Of a DNA stretch of 64,000 bases, positions 34,462 through 44,069 are shown piece after piece. Source of the stretch: Paenibacillus glacialis (GTDB lineage Bacteria > Bacillota > Bacilli > Paenibacillales > Paenibacillaceae); assembly GCF_001637205.1 (NCBI RefSeq), contig NZ_LVJH01000022.1:62001-126000 (forward strand), given 5' to 3'. The translations under genes and the position numbers were made by a program. How positions within the stretch are numbered: the first letter of the stretch is position 1; each line of letters begins with the position of its first letter. The notes beneath the pieces were generated by a model that saw only the letters and a list, made by a program, of their open reading frames with translations, was not told where the DNA came from and searched no databases.

Positions 34462-37400
34462 ATGACTTTATTTAAAAAAATTACTGTAACTACGCTAAGT
34501 CTGGCCATGAGTATAGGAGCATTATCCAGCGTGTATGCAGCTGAAAGTTCTGGGGAGATAACGTTTTCAGATCTGAACAAAGCCTCTGTCTGGGCTAGAG
34601 AAGCTATCGTGAAGGCCAAGGAATACAATTTAATGGCAGGCAGTTCAGATGGAACTTTTCGACCAATGAGTGCTGTTACACGCCAAGAAGTGGCGGCTGC
34701 TCTCAATAATGTCATGCAAATCGAACCTCTTCAGTTGAGCAAGTCATCCTTTACCGATGTCATCTCTGGCTCATGGAGTGCCGGTGCAATTGAGGTGATG
34801 AAAAGTTCGGGCTGGATGCTCGGGGATGGGAATGGAACCTTTCGTCCTACTGCACCTCTTACCAGAGAAGAAATGGCAGTCCTATTGGTAAAGATCGCAA
34901 ATATCAACATAGAATCATCGGTTCCGGAATTGTCCGTTACTGATAAGGATAAAATTTCATCGTGGGCTAAACAATCTGTAGCCCTTGCCCTAGAATCGGG
35001 CTTAATGCAAGGCACCGGAACGAGCTTTAATCCTCTTCAGCCTGTGTTGCGTCAAGAGATGGCAGCTATTGTGCTTCGAGTTGCCGAAATGAAGAACAAT
35101 CAGCAGACCAGTATCATTGAACAGATCAATAATGACACTATAACAATTTCAGGTAAGAATTACGCCTTATCTGAATCTTTGAAGAAATTGTTTAAGAATA
35201 ATTCTGAAGCTTTAGCAAAAGCGAAAGTTAAATTTAAGGACGAAAATAACACGATCATAAGTATCACTTATTTAGAGCTTGCTCAAAGTGGAAAACCTGC
35301 GGATACGGGAAAGCCGGAGTTTTCAGGGAATATCGTGTTTGATGGTAACGGGGCCAACATTGAAGGAAGTTTAAAAGTTGCAGCCGATTATGTGACTTTA
35401 AAGAATATCAACATTCAGGGTAACCTTAACATCGGAAGTGAACTATACAATGACTTCTATGCCCTGAACGTGAATGTTAAAGGGAATACACTTGTGAATG
35501 GCGGGGACGAAAATACCGTAGTATTTGATAAAGCTCAGCTTAGTGCAATGACAATCAACAAAAAAAATGTTCATGTGGAAGCCAAGAACATGACTACCAT
35601 CGGTGATGTAACTGTCCATTCTGAATTATCTAGTCTTTGGGGTGATAGCTCGGTTGTCTATGGTCATGTTAAGCTACAGGATACTGTTAGGAGTTTCTGG
35701 AACTATGCGAATATTAAAGAGCTTCAAATCACAGCATCAAAAGAAGAAACCATTCTTTCTGGAAACGGTCGTATTGATAAACTAGAAATATCAGGAGAGG
35801 GTAAAGCAAAAATCATGACTACAGTACCTATCGGTACTATCATCATCAAGAATAAAGATGCTCAAATTACACTTCCGTTAAATGTGAATATAGCAAACCT
35901 CGTATTGCCTGAAGGTGTAAAAGCACAAGATATCATCTCAAATTACGAACAAGTTAAAACCCATATTGGACAGTTGAATAATAATGTTAACCCAGAATAT
36001 ATAAATAAAATTGGTAGCGGTTCAAACAACTCTTCTGGATCAGGCAGTAGCTCCGGTAATAACGGAAATTCAGGTTCAGGCGGAAATACGACAACACCCT
36101 CACCTACAGAGCCTCCATTGCAGCCAGGTAATTCAAATAATTTTCTAATAAAAACCTATAAGTATCGTGATATGAACTCAGTGGAACTGGTACTCAAACC
36201 TAAAGCATCAGGCACTGTCTATTTTATAGCTACACCTAGCACTTACAATAGTTCCCGGCCTACTATTGAGCAAATTAAGAATGGTAAAAATGATGATAAC
36301 AGCCCGGCTGACTCCAGCGGACATTTTTCTGTAACAGCAGGCTCCCTCGCAACTCATAAAGCGGTAGGCCTGAAAGAAGAAGAAGCTTATATTATCTGGA
36401 GCGTTTTTGTTGATGCTGCGGGTAAGGAATCAGGAGTTACGTTTTTGTACTCAGTACAAAACTATCAGCCTAACAGCAATATCGTTCTGCCATATGAAAA
36501 AGCGAATCTATCTGAGATTAGCACCCAATTCACAAGTCCTCTGGACAACAATGTGACCATGGTAACCGACCCAAAGGCAATTCTCCAAAAAGGGATACTG
36601 AGGAATTATGGATTTGGTTATATTCCCGTCAAATCGATTAGCTGGGATGTCAGTAAACCCGATATGCCAATCCTAACGTTCCACTTTGATCAGGTTAATT
36701 TAGGCACAATAGATTCATATCGAATTGACTGGAGATTCGTTGATCGCGCACTTACTATGGATGGAGGGAAGTATGGCCTAGGTGGTCACGGAGCTTACAC
36801 CGGAGAAAAAGTGGTTGATCTTATTACCGCTCAATTAAAACTCGAGACGGGTACAGTCGCTGACCCTGTCAAAGCTGACGACGTCATATATGTTCTTAAA
36901 GCATACCCATCACCCCTAGACACAGAGCTTAACTTGATTGAGTACAACGCTGAATATTATCAACGTTATTTTGCGGAAGTGAACGGATCCATTCATAATT
37001 ATACCGATGTTAAGTCGATTATTGCGAATGTAAACACACAATATCCAGCACCTGCTAAAGAAGTAACCGAAGTATTGATGAACATGAATAACGCATCAAG
37101 TAGTAATACTATAAAGTATTATCTCGAGAACAAAGCAAGCATTATTGGTATTGATCTAACAAGTTATACTGCAATGAATACCGACGCTAAAAATTTGATT
37201 TCCCAATACGTTTTGACACAGCGAAAACTCCAACCTAGAGGGAAATATACTAACTTGGAACAAATAAGAATAGCATTCGAAGAAGCCTGTAGCCTAAACA
37301 CTGATATTCCGCTTGGACTAAGCTTCATTGATACCGATGCGCGTGCAGGATATTTGGGAGGAATCATAATATGGACTCCGGGTTCTGACGAGGCAGGCAT

Positions 37401-38238
37401 CGAACAATATGAACTGTTGTATAGCTTCAACAAACAAAGTTCTACTGTATTGGCAACTGTAGACAAAGTTTCGGGACATCAATATGTCTTACCTGTAGAT
37501 ACGATTGTACCTGCTGGAGCCACCCATATTGGAGTGAGGGGTATCCGCGCTGAACAAAGCTACACAGCTGTCGTATATACTCCGTTAAAGGATATACTGC
37601 CTTTACAACCAGGGAAACCTGCGGTCGATAATGATGATATGTATAACGTTCTTGTAGGCGCCGATAATACTATGGAATTTTCTATAGATTCGGGAGTTAG
37701 CTGGATCACTTACGATGAACAGTCTGATTATACTTTTCCAGGGAGGATCTCCGTTTATGTCCGTTACAAGGCAGACTCTCAAAATCAGGTACCCGCAGGA
37801 AAATACGAGATCGTTAGTTTTGTAGACAATGTTTATATGTTTGTCGGAATAAATGATGTTGGTAATACTTTTGATCAAGGAGCGACTTCGGCTATGGAGT
37901 ATTCCTCAGATAATGGACATACATGGACAACATATGTTAATCAGGAATTTCCAGGAGATTTAAAGATACTGCTTCGTGAACGGGGAAGCTCAGTTCTCCC
38001 TGCTGGAGCTACCAAAGCATTTGAGTTCACATCTAAAGTTAATATTGGAATTTTCAGCGGTGGTAAATACTTTGAGCCATCATGTGATAGTTTTGAGTAT
38101 TCATTGAACGGAAGTGAATATCAGCACTGGCCTAAGGACAAGATAATACAATTCAACCCTGGGGATATTGTTGTAATACGTGAAGAAGCACGAGGGCAAT
38201 TCCCGGCTGGGAAAGAAGAAGTATTTAATATTCAATGA
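34462..38238 (+). CDS. Large SLH-domain surface protein
   Basis: This 1258-residue secreted protein has a signal peptide (1 to about 27, ending VYAAES) and three SLH domains (about 32-85, 92-145, 152-212) that bind pyruvylated wall polymer. A beta-helix-like stretch (about 285-480) follows, with short repeating N/G-rich strands such as GNIVFDGNGANIEGSLK and VKGNTLVNGG. A Ser/Gly/Asn linker (about 510-545) leads to a long region of sandwich-like domains (about 560-1085). Three successive repeats of about 60 residues (about 1055-1258) close the protein, each with a tyrosine/phenylalanine-rich strand (MEFSIDSG, MEYSSDNG, FEYSLNG) and a PAGK/PAGA turn. Its function is unknown; an adhesin or S-layer-associated protein is likely. 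Confidence 0.88.
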   Translation: MTLFKKITVTTLSLAMSIGALSSVYAAESSGEITFSDLNKASVWAREAIVKAKEYNLMAGSSDGTFRPMSAVTRQEVAAALNNVMQIEPLQLSKSSFTDVISGSWSAGAIEVMKSSGWMLGDGNGTFRPTAPLTREEMAVLLVKIANINIESSVPELSVTDKDKISSWAKQSVALALESGLMQGTGTSFNPLQPVLRQEMAAIVLRVAEMKNNQQTSIIEQINNDTITISGKNYALSESLKKLFKNNSEALAKAKVKFKDENNTIISITYLELAQSGKPADTGKPEFSGNIVFDGNGANIEGSLKVAADYVTLKNINIQGNLNIGSELYNDFYALNVNVKGNTLVNGGDENTVVFDKAQLSAMTINKKNVHVEAKNMTTIGDVTVHSELSSLWGDSSVVYGHVKLQDTVRSFWNYANIKELQITASKEETILSGNGRIDKLEISGEGKAKIMTTVPIGTIIIKNKDAQITLPLNVNIANLVLPEGVKAQDIISNYEQVKTHIGQLNNNVNPEYINKIGSGSNNSSGSGSSSGNNGNSGSGGNTTTPSPTEPPLQPGNSNNFLIKTYKYRDMNSVELVLKPKASGTVYFIATPSTYNSSRPTIEQIKNGKNDDNSPADSSGHFSVTAGSLATHKAVGLKEEEAYIIWSVFVDAAGKESGVTFLYSVQNYQPNSNIVLPYEKANLSEISTQFTSPLDNNVTMVTDPKAILQKGILRNYGFGYIPVKSISWDVSKPDMPILTFHFDQVNLGTIDSYRIDWRFVDRALTMDGGKYGLGGHGAYTGEKVVDLITAQLKLETGTVADPVKADDVIYVLKAYPSPLDTELNLIEYNAEYYQRYFAEVNGSIHNYTDVKSIIANVNTQYPAPAKEVTEVLMNMNNASSSNTIKYYLENKASIIGIDLTSYTAMNTDAKNLISQYVLTQRKLQPRGKYTNLEQIRIAFEEACSLNTDIPLGLSFIDTDARAGYLGGIIIWTPGSDEAGIEQYELLYSFNKQSSTVLATVDKVSGHQYVLPVDTIVPAGATHIGVRGIRAEQSYTAVVYTPLKDILPLQPGKPAVDNDDMYNVLVGADNTMEFSIDSGVSWITYDEQSDYTFPGRISVYVRYKADSQNQVPAGKYEIVSFVDNVYMFVGINDVGNTFDQGATSAMEYSSDNGHTWTTYVNQEFPGDLKILLRERGSSVLPAGATKAFEFTSKVNIGIFSGGKYFEPSCDSFEYSLNGSEYQHWPKDKIIQFNPGDIVVIREEARGQFPAGKEEVFNIQ

Positions 38239-38254
38239 GAATGAAAGACCTTAA

Positions 38255-38294
38255 AAGGATGACTTCTAATCTATTTAGAAGTCATCTTTTTTTT
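38255..38294 (+). terminator. Rho-independent terminator
   Basis: GGATGACTTCTAA pairs with TTTAGAAGTCATC followed by a long T-run. It ends the SLH gene. Confidence 0.88.
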
Positions 38295-38416
38295 AACAAA
38301 TACAATCAATTCACATAATATAGCGGAAATATTCACGATCTATACTTTAGATGGGCTGAAACAACAAGAATACATAGATAACCCACATTAAACCACACGG
38401 GAGTGAAGTAGAAATC

Positions 38417-39523
38417 ATGAAACATTGGTTAAAGAGGGAGTTAGCTGTTGGTCTTGTTCTATCTATGTCTGTTCTAATGCTTACCGCATGTGGGGGTAAT
38501 ACCAACAAGGAAGTGAAGGCGAGTACTGAGGTTGAGGTCATCACTTTAGCAGATCTTGAGAAGAAAGCGAAGGAAGAGGGTTCTGTCGTAAGCGTTGGAA
38601 TGCCAGATACCTGGGCGAACTGGAAGGATACATGGTCGGATCTACAGACTAAATATACGCTAGCGCACACAGACACGGATATGTCGAGTGCTGAGGAAAT
38701 AGCCAAGTTCGATGCTGAGAAAGACAAGCCGACGGCAGACATCGGGGATGTCGGTATCGCATTCGGACCCGTAGCCATCGATAAAGGCGTAACACAGCCT
38801 TACAAAACGTCTTATTGGGATGAAATTCCAGATTGGGCCAAAGATAAAGACGGGCATTGGGTCGTAGGTTACCAAGGTTCGATCTCGTTCCTAACGAATA
38901 AGAAGCTTGTACAAACACCGCCCCAAAGCTGGGAAGACCTTAAGAATGGCGATTACAAAATCATTGTCGGTGACGTAACGAAGGCAGCGCAAGCTCAAAT
39001 GGCTGTTCTGGCCGCGGCGATTGCTTTTGGTGGAGACGAGTCGAACATCGAGCCGGGGATTGCGTTCTTCGAGGACCTTGCGAAAAAAGGCCGTTTATCC
39101 AATGCAGAAGCCAGTCTCGCGAATATCGAAAAAGGCGAAGTCGAAGTGACGATGTTATGGGATTTCAACGCCCTCAACTATAGCGATCAGCTTGGCAAAG
39201 ATAAATTCAACGTAGCCATTCCTAAAGAAGGTAGCGTTGTGAGTGGTTATGCCACAATTATCAACAAATACGCTCCACATCCGTATGCGGCGAAGCTCGC
39301 TCGCGAATATATTCTAAGCGATGCAGGTCAGATAAACCTTGCAAAAGGTTATGCTAGACCGATCCGTGACAGTGTGAAATTACCTGAGGACGTTGCGGCA
39401 AAATTACTACCTAATGAAGCATATACCAACGTGAAACCAGTTGGCGATTACAAGGTGTGGGAAGCAACAGCTAAGGCCATTCCCCAGATGTGGCAGGAAC
39501 GTGTTCTTGTACACATGAACTAA
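38417..39523 (+). CDS. ABC transporter substrate-binding lipoprotein
   Basis: The product has 368 residues with a lipoprotein signal and lipobox MLTACGGN (Cys about residue 25). The rest is a type-2 periplasmic-binding fold of the iron/2-aminoethylphosphonate/spermidine group, related to PotD/AfuA-like proteins. GGGAGTGA precedes the ATG. It is first gene of an operon with two permeases, an ATPase, a DeoR regulator and a phosphodiesterase. That company suggests uptake of an organophosphate or phosphonate-like solute rather than iron; this is inference. Confidence 0.85.
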   Translation: MKHWLKRELAVGLVLSMSVLMLTACGGNTNKEVKASTEVEVITLADLEKKAKEEGSVVSVGMPDTWANWKDTWSDLQTKYTLAHTDTDMSSAEEIAKFDAEKDKPTADIGDVGIAFGPVAIDKGVTQPYKTSYWDEIPDWAKDKDGHWVVGYQGSISFLTNKKLVQTPPQSWEDLKNGDYKIIVGDVTKAAQAQMAVLAAAIAFGGDESNIEPGIAFFEDLAKKGRLSNAEASLANIEKGEVEVTMLWDFNALNYSDQLGKDKFNVAIPKEGSVVSGYATIINKYAPHPYAAKLAREYILSDAGQINLAKGYARPIRDSVKLPEDVAAKLLPNEAYTNVKPVGDYKVWEATAKAIPQMWQERVLVHMN

Positions 39524-39561
39524 TCACAGAAGTCTGAATGGTGAGCTGTATCTAGATTGTG

Positions 39562-39600
39562 GGGCGTCTTCGTCTTCTTGCCGAAGACCCTCCTTTTCTT
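39562..39600 (+). promoter_or_regulatory. Intercistronic hairpin (attenuator-like)
   Basis: GTCTTCG (39566-39572) pairs with CGAAGAC (39582-39588), extended by GG/CC, and is followed by CCTTTTCTTTATTT. It sits between the binding protein and first permease, where partial termination often lets the binding protein be made in excess. Confidence 0.55.
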
Positions 39601-39616
39601 TATTTAGGGAGGGAAA

Positions 39617-40546
39617 GTGATAGTCATGAAGTGGAGAAATCGATGGGTTTTTCTAGGTCTAGCCCCTTTTGTACTGATGGTCGTCGCATTTCAATTCGCT
39701 CCGATCTTGTCGATGATAACCGGAAGTTTAAGACCAGAAGACGGCCCGGGTTTTACGTTTAGTTACTACGCGAGAGTTCTTCATAGTGCGTACTATTTAA
39801 AAGCGATTAAGAACAGTCTACTCATTTCCGTATCCTCCAGCGTAATCGGTATCATCGTCGGACTTATTTGTGCTTACTCGATCACGCAATTCTCACCAAG
39901 GATTCGTAATCGACTTCTTATGCTGTCCAATATGACCTCGAATTTCTCGGGTGTTCCGCTAGCCTTCTCGTACATCATCTTGTTAGGTAATAACGGTGTG
40001 TTTACGCTGCTATTTAAACAGTGGGGCTGGAACGTTTTCGGTGACTTTAATTTATATAGTTGGACAGGACTGATTTTGGTCTATGTTTACTTCCAGGTTC
40101 CACTCGCTTTGTTATTGTTATATCCCTCGTTCTATGGGATTCGTGACCAATGGAAGGAAGCGGCGTCACTTCTGGGTGCAAGTAGGTGGCAATTCTGGAC
40201 AACGATAGGCATTCCGGTTCTGACGCCAGCAGTATTCGGAACGCTTGGCATTCTTTTCGCAAATGCGATGGGCGCATACGCAACAGCATATGCTCTTGTT
40301 GGGGGGAATTACAATTTACTTGCTGTTCAGATCGGGTCCCTAGTGTCGGGAGATGTGGTGAACGAGCCGCAACTGGGCAATGTGCTTGCGGTAATCCTCG
40401 CGTTGTCTACGTTACTAGCCGTGTATCTTAATCATAAGATGACGCAGCGGTCTCAAATGTTTAATTCCAATCCATCCTCTATACAAGTTCGGCGACGTCG
40501 GAGATTGCTACGGCCATGGGCTACGACCGTGAAGGAGGAATTGTGA
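39617..40546 (+). CDS. ABC transporter permease (first)
   Basis: This is an about 309-residue inner-membrane subunit with six predicted helices. The cytoplasmic EAA-type loop is EAASLLGASRWQFW, followed by IGIPVLTPAVFG. It belongs to the same importer as the neighbouring binding protein and ATPase. The start is ambiguous: GTG 39617 lies 4 bp from GGAGG and ATG 39626 lies 13 bp from it. Its stop TGA overlaps the ATG of the second permease by one base. Confidence 0.88.
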   Translation: MIVMKWRNRWVFLGLAPFVLMVVAFQFAPILSMITGSLRPEDGPGFTFSYYARVLHSAYYLKAIKNSLLISVSSSVIGIIVGLICAYSITQFSPRIRNRLLMLSNMTSNFSGVPLAFSYIILLGNNGVFTLLFKQWGWNVFGDFNLYSWTGLILVYVYFQVPLALLLLYPSFYGIRDQWKEAASLLGASRWQFWTTIGIPVLTPAVFGTLGILFANAMGAYATAYALVGGNYNLLAVQIGSLVSGDVVNEPQLGNVLAVILALSTLLAVYLNHKMTQRSQMFNSNPSSIQVRRRRRLLRPWATTVKEEL

Positions 40547-41355
40547 TGGGGACGACCGTGAAGAAGACGGGTTGGACACATAAATTATTAATGTTTGTGC
40601 TTATGATTTACTTGCTGATTCCTTTAGTGGCTACCTTCCTCTATGCGTTCGCCAAAGAATGGCAGACGACTGTGCTCCCTGAGCGATGGACGATGGAATG
40701 GTTCAGCGAAATGTTTCAAGATATTCGCTTTCTGGATGCGTTGTGGACTTCCCTGTATTTATGTTCAATAAGTGTGGCGTTAAGTCTAGTTATCATGTTA
40801 CCTGCTGTGTTTATCATTACAGTCTACTTGCCTAAGTGGGAATCGTTCATGAAAGGCATCGTCGTTCTGCCATACGCCGTACCGGGTGTGGTAGCAGCGG
40901 TCGGGCTTATTCGGGCTTATTCTTCGGGACCCATTGAAATCGCGGGAACGGCTTATATTGTAATAGGAGCTTATTTCATAGTCATTCTCCCTTATATGTA
41001 TCAGGGAATTCGAAATAGTCTGCTCACCGTCTCGGCAGTGGAGTTACTGGGTTCAGCGGAATTGCTAGGTGCTACTCGAATGAAAGCTTTCGTTAGCGTC
41101 ATCTTGCCGAATATTTGGCCAGGGGTTATGACCTCAACCTTATTATCCTTCTCCGTGTTGTTCGGTGAATTCGTGCTGACCAACATGTTAGTTGGGGGGC
41201 ATATTCAGACGATCCAGATTTACCTTTACCAGAGGGTTGGGGAGAGTGGGCATTTGGCAAGTGCTATAGCGATATCCTATTTCATATTTATTCTAGTGTT
41301 GTCCATGATTCTAATGAAACTTGGTAAAAGAATGAACAGGGGGATAGAAGGATGA
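40546..41355 (+). CDS. ABC transporter permease (second)
   Basis: This is an about 269-residue permease with six helices. The EAA-like loop reads ELLGSAELLGATRMKAF followed by VILPNIWPGV. The ATG at 40546 overlaps the preceding stop and has GGAGGA at 40534-40539; the frame is open further upstream only inside the previous gene. The stop overlaps the start of the ATPase gene (ATGA), so all four transport genes are translationally coupled. Confidence 0.88.
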   Translation: MGTTVKKTGWTHKLLMFVLMIYLLIPLVATFLYAFAKEWQTTVLPERWTMEWFSEMFQDIRFLDALWTSLYLCSISVALSLVIMLPAVFIITVYLPKWESFMKGIVVLPYAVPGVVAAVGLIRAYSSGPIEIAGTAYIVIGAYFIVILPYMYQGIRNSLLTVSAVELLGSAELLGATRMKAFVSVILPNIWPGVMTSTLLSFSVLFGEFVLTNMLVGGHIQTIQIYLYQRVGESGHLASAIAISYFIFILVLSMILMKLGKRMNRGIEG

Positions 41356-42395
41356 ATGCATACTTGGAGTTACAGGGGATTCGTAAGCGATTCGGGAATA
41401 CCCATGTGCTAAATCATGTGGATCTACAAATCCGTGAGGGAGAGCTCGTGACGTTGCTAGGGCCTTCTGGTTGTGGGAAAAGCACGCTTCTACGCTGTAT
41501 AGCGGGCCTTACGGAAATAGATGAAGGAAAGATTTTGCTTGAGCAGAAGGATATCGTGAATCTGGCTCCTCGTAACCGCGAAATCGGTATGGTATTTCAA
41601 TCCTATGCTTTGTTCCCTAACTTAACCGTAGTTGAGAATATCCAATATGGCATGAAAATGAGAGGGGCTTCCAAGGAAGAAAGACATAAACGCTCCGAGG
41701 AATTGCTTGGGCTCATCGATCTTGAGGACAAACGTGATGCGTATCCCCAACATCTCTCGGGTGGTCAACAACAGCGTGTGGCACTTGCCCGTTCGTTAGC
41801 GGTCCAGCCTAAAGTTCTTCTACTTGATGAACCGCTTAGCGCATTGGATGCTAAAATACGCAAAAATCTGCGGACAGAAATCCGTGAAATTCAGAAAACG
41901 TTTAACATGACGACGATATTCGTGACCCATGATCAGGAGGAAGCGTTAATCTTATCTGATCGGGTATGTCTCATGAATAAGGGAAGTATTGTTCAGCAGG
42001 GAACCCCTGAAGAGTTATATACGACGCCCCGAACAGAGTTTGTCGCTCGCTTCATGGGTAGCTACAATGTGCTGACCAAGCCCGAGGCATTGCGGCTCTT
42101 TGAACGGATAGATAGTGCATCCGAAAGCTTCGCAATTCGTCCTGAATCGTTCATTCTTCTGGATGAGGAAGGCCGCAAAGATGCGTTATATGCGGGTAAA
42201 CGCATTGTGGATGGTAATGTCCATTCCGTCTCCATACTAGGCAATATCATCCGTTACTCGATAGATGCCGCTGGCGTAAGGCTCACTATTGATGCATTGA
42301 ATGACGGTCGATCTTTTCGGATAGGAGATCAAGGACCTGTAAGCTTAGCGTTAGATGATTCTCAACTGCTACATCTTGAGAAGGAAGGAGCATAA
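41352..42395 (+). CDS. ABC transporter ATPase (PotA/FbpC-like)
   Basis: The product is 347 residues: Walker A GPSGCGKST, Q-loop in MVFQSYALFP, signature LSGGQQQR, Walker B VLLLDEPLSALD, H-loop VTHDQEE, and a C-terminal TOBE-like domain (about 240-345). The class energises import of spermidine/putrescine, ferric iron or 2-aminoethylphosphonate. It is followed within 4 bp by the DeoR regulator. The long C-terminal domain suggests regulatory ligand sensing. Confidence 0.9.
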   Translation: MNAYLELQGIRKRFGNTHVLNHVDLQIREGELVTLLGPSGCGKSTLLRCIAGLTEIDEGKILLEQKDIVNLAPRNREIGMVFQSYALFPNLTVVENIQYGMKMRGASKEERHKRSEELLGLIDLEDKRDAYPQHLSGGQQQRVALARSLAVQPKVLLLDEPLSALDAKIRKNLRTEIREIQKTFNMTTIFVTHDQEEALILSDRVCLMNKGSIVQQGTPEELYTTPRTEFVARFMGSYNVLTKPEALRLFERIDSASESFAIRPESFILLDEEGRKDALYAGKRIVDGNVHSVSILGNIIRYSIDAAGVRLTIDALNDGRSFRIGDQGPVSLALDDSQLLHLEKEGA

Positions 42396-42398
42396 GGA

Positions 42399-43184
42399 AT
42401 GTCGATATCGTCGGAAGAACGCAAACGAGTCATCATGGAGCAATTAAAGCTAGAAGGGCAAGTGAAGGTGCCCGAATTATCGTTGCGTTTTACCGTCTCG
42501 GAGGAAACGGTTCGTCGCGATCTTGTGTTATTGGAGAGAGAAGGTTTGGTGAAACGAGTATATGGTGGAGCTGTGCTCACGAAGCCGTCTAACTACGAGC
42601 CTCCTTATTTACAACGCCAGATTGTGAAGGCAGAAGAGAAAGAACGAATCGGTCGAGCGGCGGCTAATCTTATCAAATCCGGTGACACCATTGCTATTGA
42701 CGTTGGCACGACGACACTTGAGTTAGCCAAAGCGATTGTAGGACGGGAACGGCTCGCCATATTAACGCATTCTTTTGCGGTTGCCTATCATTTAATGGAA
42801 TCTCTGAACAGCGGCAGATTCACCGGTAAGATCATCGTCATCGGAGGTGAATTGAATCCTGATCAGCAATCGATGTCGGGCTCCCTTGGCGAAAGTATGA
42901 TGTCACAGTTCCGTGTAGATAAAGCCTTTATCTCTGTAGGAGGTATTTCCCTGAAGCGGGGAATGAGTGATTATGACTTAGGTGAAACGGTTATTTCACG
43001 GTGTATGGTTGCGGCAGCTAGTCAGACGATTGTACTCGCGGACGATTCTAAGTTAGATAAGGAAGCATTTATGGAGATTATGCCTCTTCAGAGAGTGCAT
43101 GTTGTCGTTAGTAATGTTGCTCCTCCAAGGGAATGGGCGCAGATGCTCAGGAACAATCATCTGCAATGGATAGAGGCGAAATAA
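42399..43184 (+). CDS. DeoR/GlpR family transcriptional regulator
   Basis: This 261-residue regulator has an N-terminal DeoR winged helix (about 1-60), with VKVPELSLRFTVSEETVRRD as the helix-turn-helix and LVKRVYGGA as the wing. The C-terminal DeoR sensor domain shows the sugar-phosphate isomerase-like motifs IDVGTTTLELAK, VIGGE and DSKL. Members sense phosphorylated sugars or intermediates. It lies inside the transport operon, so it probably controls it by feedback from a phosphorylated product. Confidence 0.9.
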   Translation: MSISSEERKRVIMEQLKLEGQVKVPELSLRFTVSEETVRRDLVLLEREGLVKRVYGGAVLTKPSNYEPPYLQRQIVKAEEKERIGRAAANLIKSGDTIAIDVGTTTLELAKAIVGRERLAILTHSFAVAYHLMESLNSGRFTGKIIVIGGELNPDQQSMSGSLGESMMSQFRVDKAFISVGGISLKRGMSDYDLGETVISRCMVAAASQTIVLADDSKLDKEAFMEIMPLQRVHVVVSNVAPPREWAQMLRNNHLQWIEAK

Positions 43185-43199
43185 TGAGGGGGATGGCGT

Positions 43200-44066
43200 A
43201 TGAAGGAAACAGCTGGCAGACTTATCGTTATTGTCTTGGATGGACTCAGATATGATTCGGCACGCAAGTATTTAGGTTACATGGAGCACCTTGTAGAGCA
43301 AGGAGAGGTTACTTGTTATCAGGTTCGATCCGAACTGCCCAGCCTCTCTCGCCCGCTCTACGAAGTCATACTTACCGGAACTCCTGCTGTGAAGAACGGC
43401 ATAACAGCAAATCATATCGTGAGATTAAGTCAAGAGCAGAGCGTGTTCCATATTGCTAGAAAGGCTGGAATGAGAACGGCCGCAGCAGCGTATCATTGGG
43501 TGAGTGAGTTGTATAACTCTGCGCCCTTTAACCTCGTAACGGATCGTCATCAGCATGACGAGCACAAACCGATCCAGCACGGAGTATTCTACTTCGAGGA
43601 TCATTATCCAGATAGTCACTTATTCGTGGACGCCGAATATTTGCGTACGACGTACGACCCAGATTTCTTATATATTCATTCCATGAACATAGATGATGCG
43701 GGACACAAGTTCGGAGGAGAAAGTAAAGAATACGAGGGTTCAGTTCGTTTAGCAGATAGCATGCTTGCGACTGTGGTTCCACTTTGGTTATCGCAGGGTT
43801 ATCAAATCATCGTAACTTCCGACCACGGGATGAACGCCACTAGACAACATGGAGGCACGGAACCTGAGGAGCGGCATGTTCCTCTCTATATTTGGGGAGA
43901 ATCACCCATCTCTCACATGAATAATAATGGACAGTTCTTGTCCCAGCTGATTCTTGCTCCGTTAATGTGTCATTACCTCGGACTTACACCTTCTAGTGAA
44001 ATGAAGGACCTTGGTGAACCAGCACTAGAAGAGATTAGACTACTCACGGATAAACAGGAGGGTTAG
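43200..44066 (+). CDS. Alkaline phosphatase superfamily phosphodiesterase/NPP-like
   Basis: This 288-residue protein has no signal peptide, so it is cytoplasmic. The metal-binding/nucleophile layout of nucleotide pyrophosphatases is present: Asp14 in IVLDGLRYDS, a Ser/Thr nucleophile candidate in LPSLSRPLYE, NIDDAGHKFG with Asp and His ligands, and TSDHGMNATRQHGG with the second metal site. It should hydrolyse phosphodiesters or phosphonoesters brought in by the upstream ABC importer. It lies 15 bp after the DeoR gene and 4 bp before the decayed PHP gene. Confidence 0.85.
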   Translation: MKETAGRLIVIVLDGLRYDSARKYLGYMEHLVEQGEVTCYQVRSELPSLSRPLYEVILTGTPAVKNGITANHIVRLSQEQSVFHIARKAGMRTAAAAYHWVSELYNSAPFNLVTDRHQHDEHKPIQHGVFYFEDHYPDSHLFVDAEYLRTTYDPDFLYIHSMNIDDAGHKFGGESKEYEGSVRLADSMLATVVPLWLSQGYQIIVTSDHGMNATRQHGGTEPEERHVPLYIWGESPISHMNNNGQFLSQLILAPLMCHYLGLTPSSEMKDLGEPALEEIRLLTDKQEG

Positions 44067-44069
44067 CCT

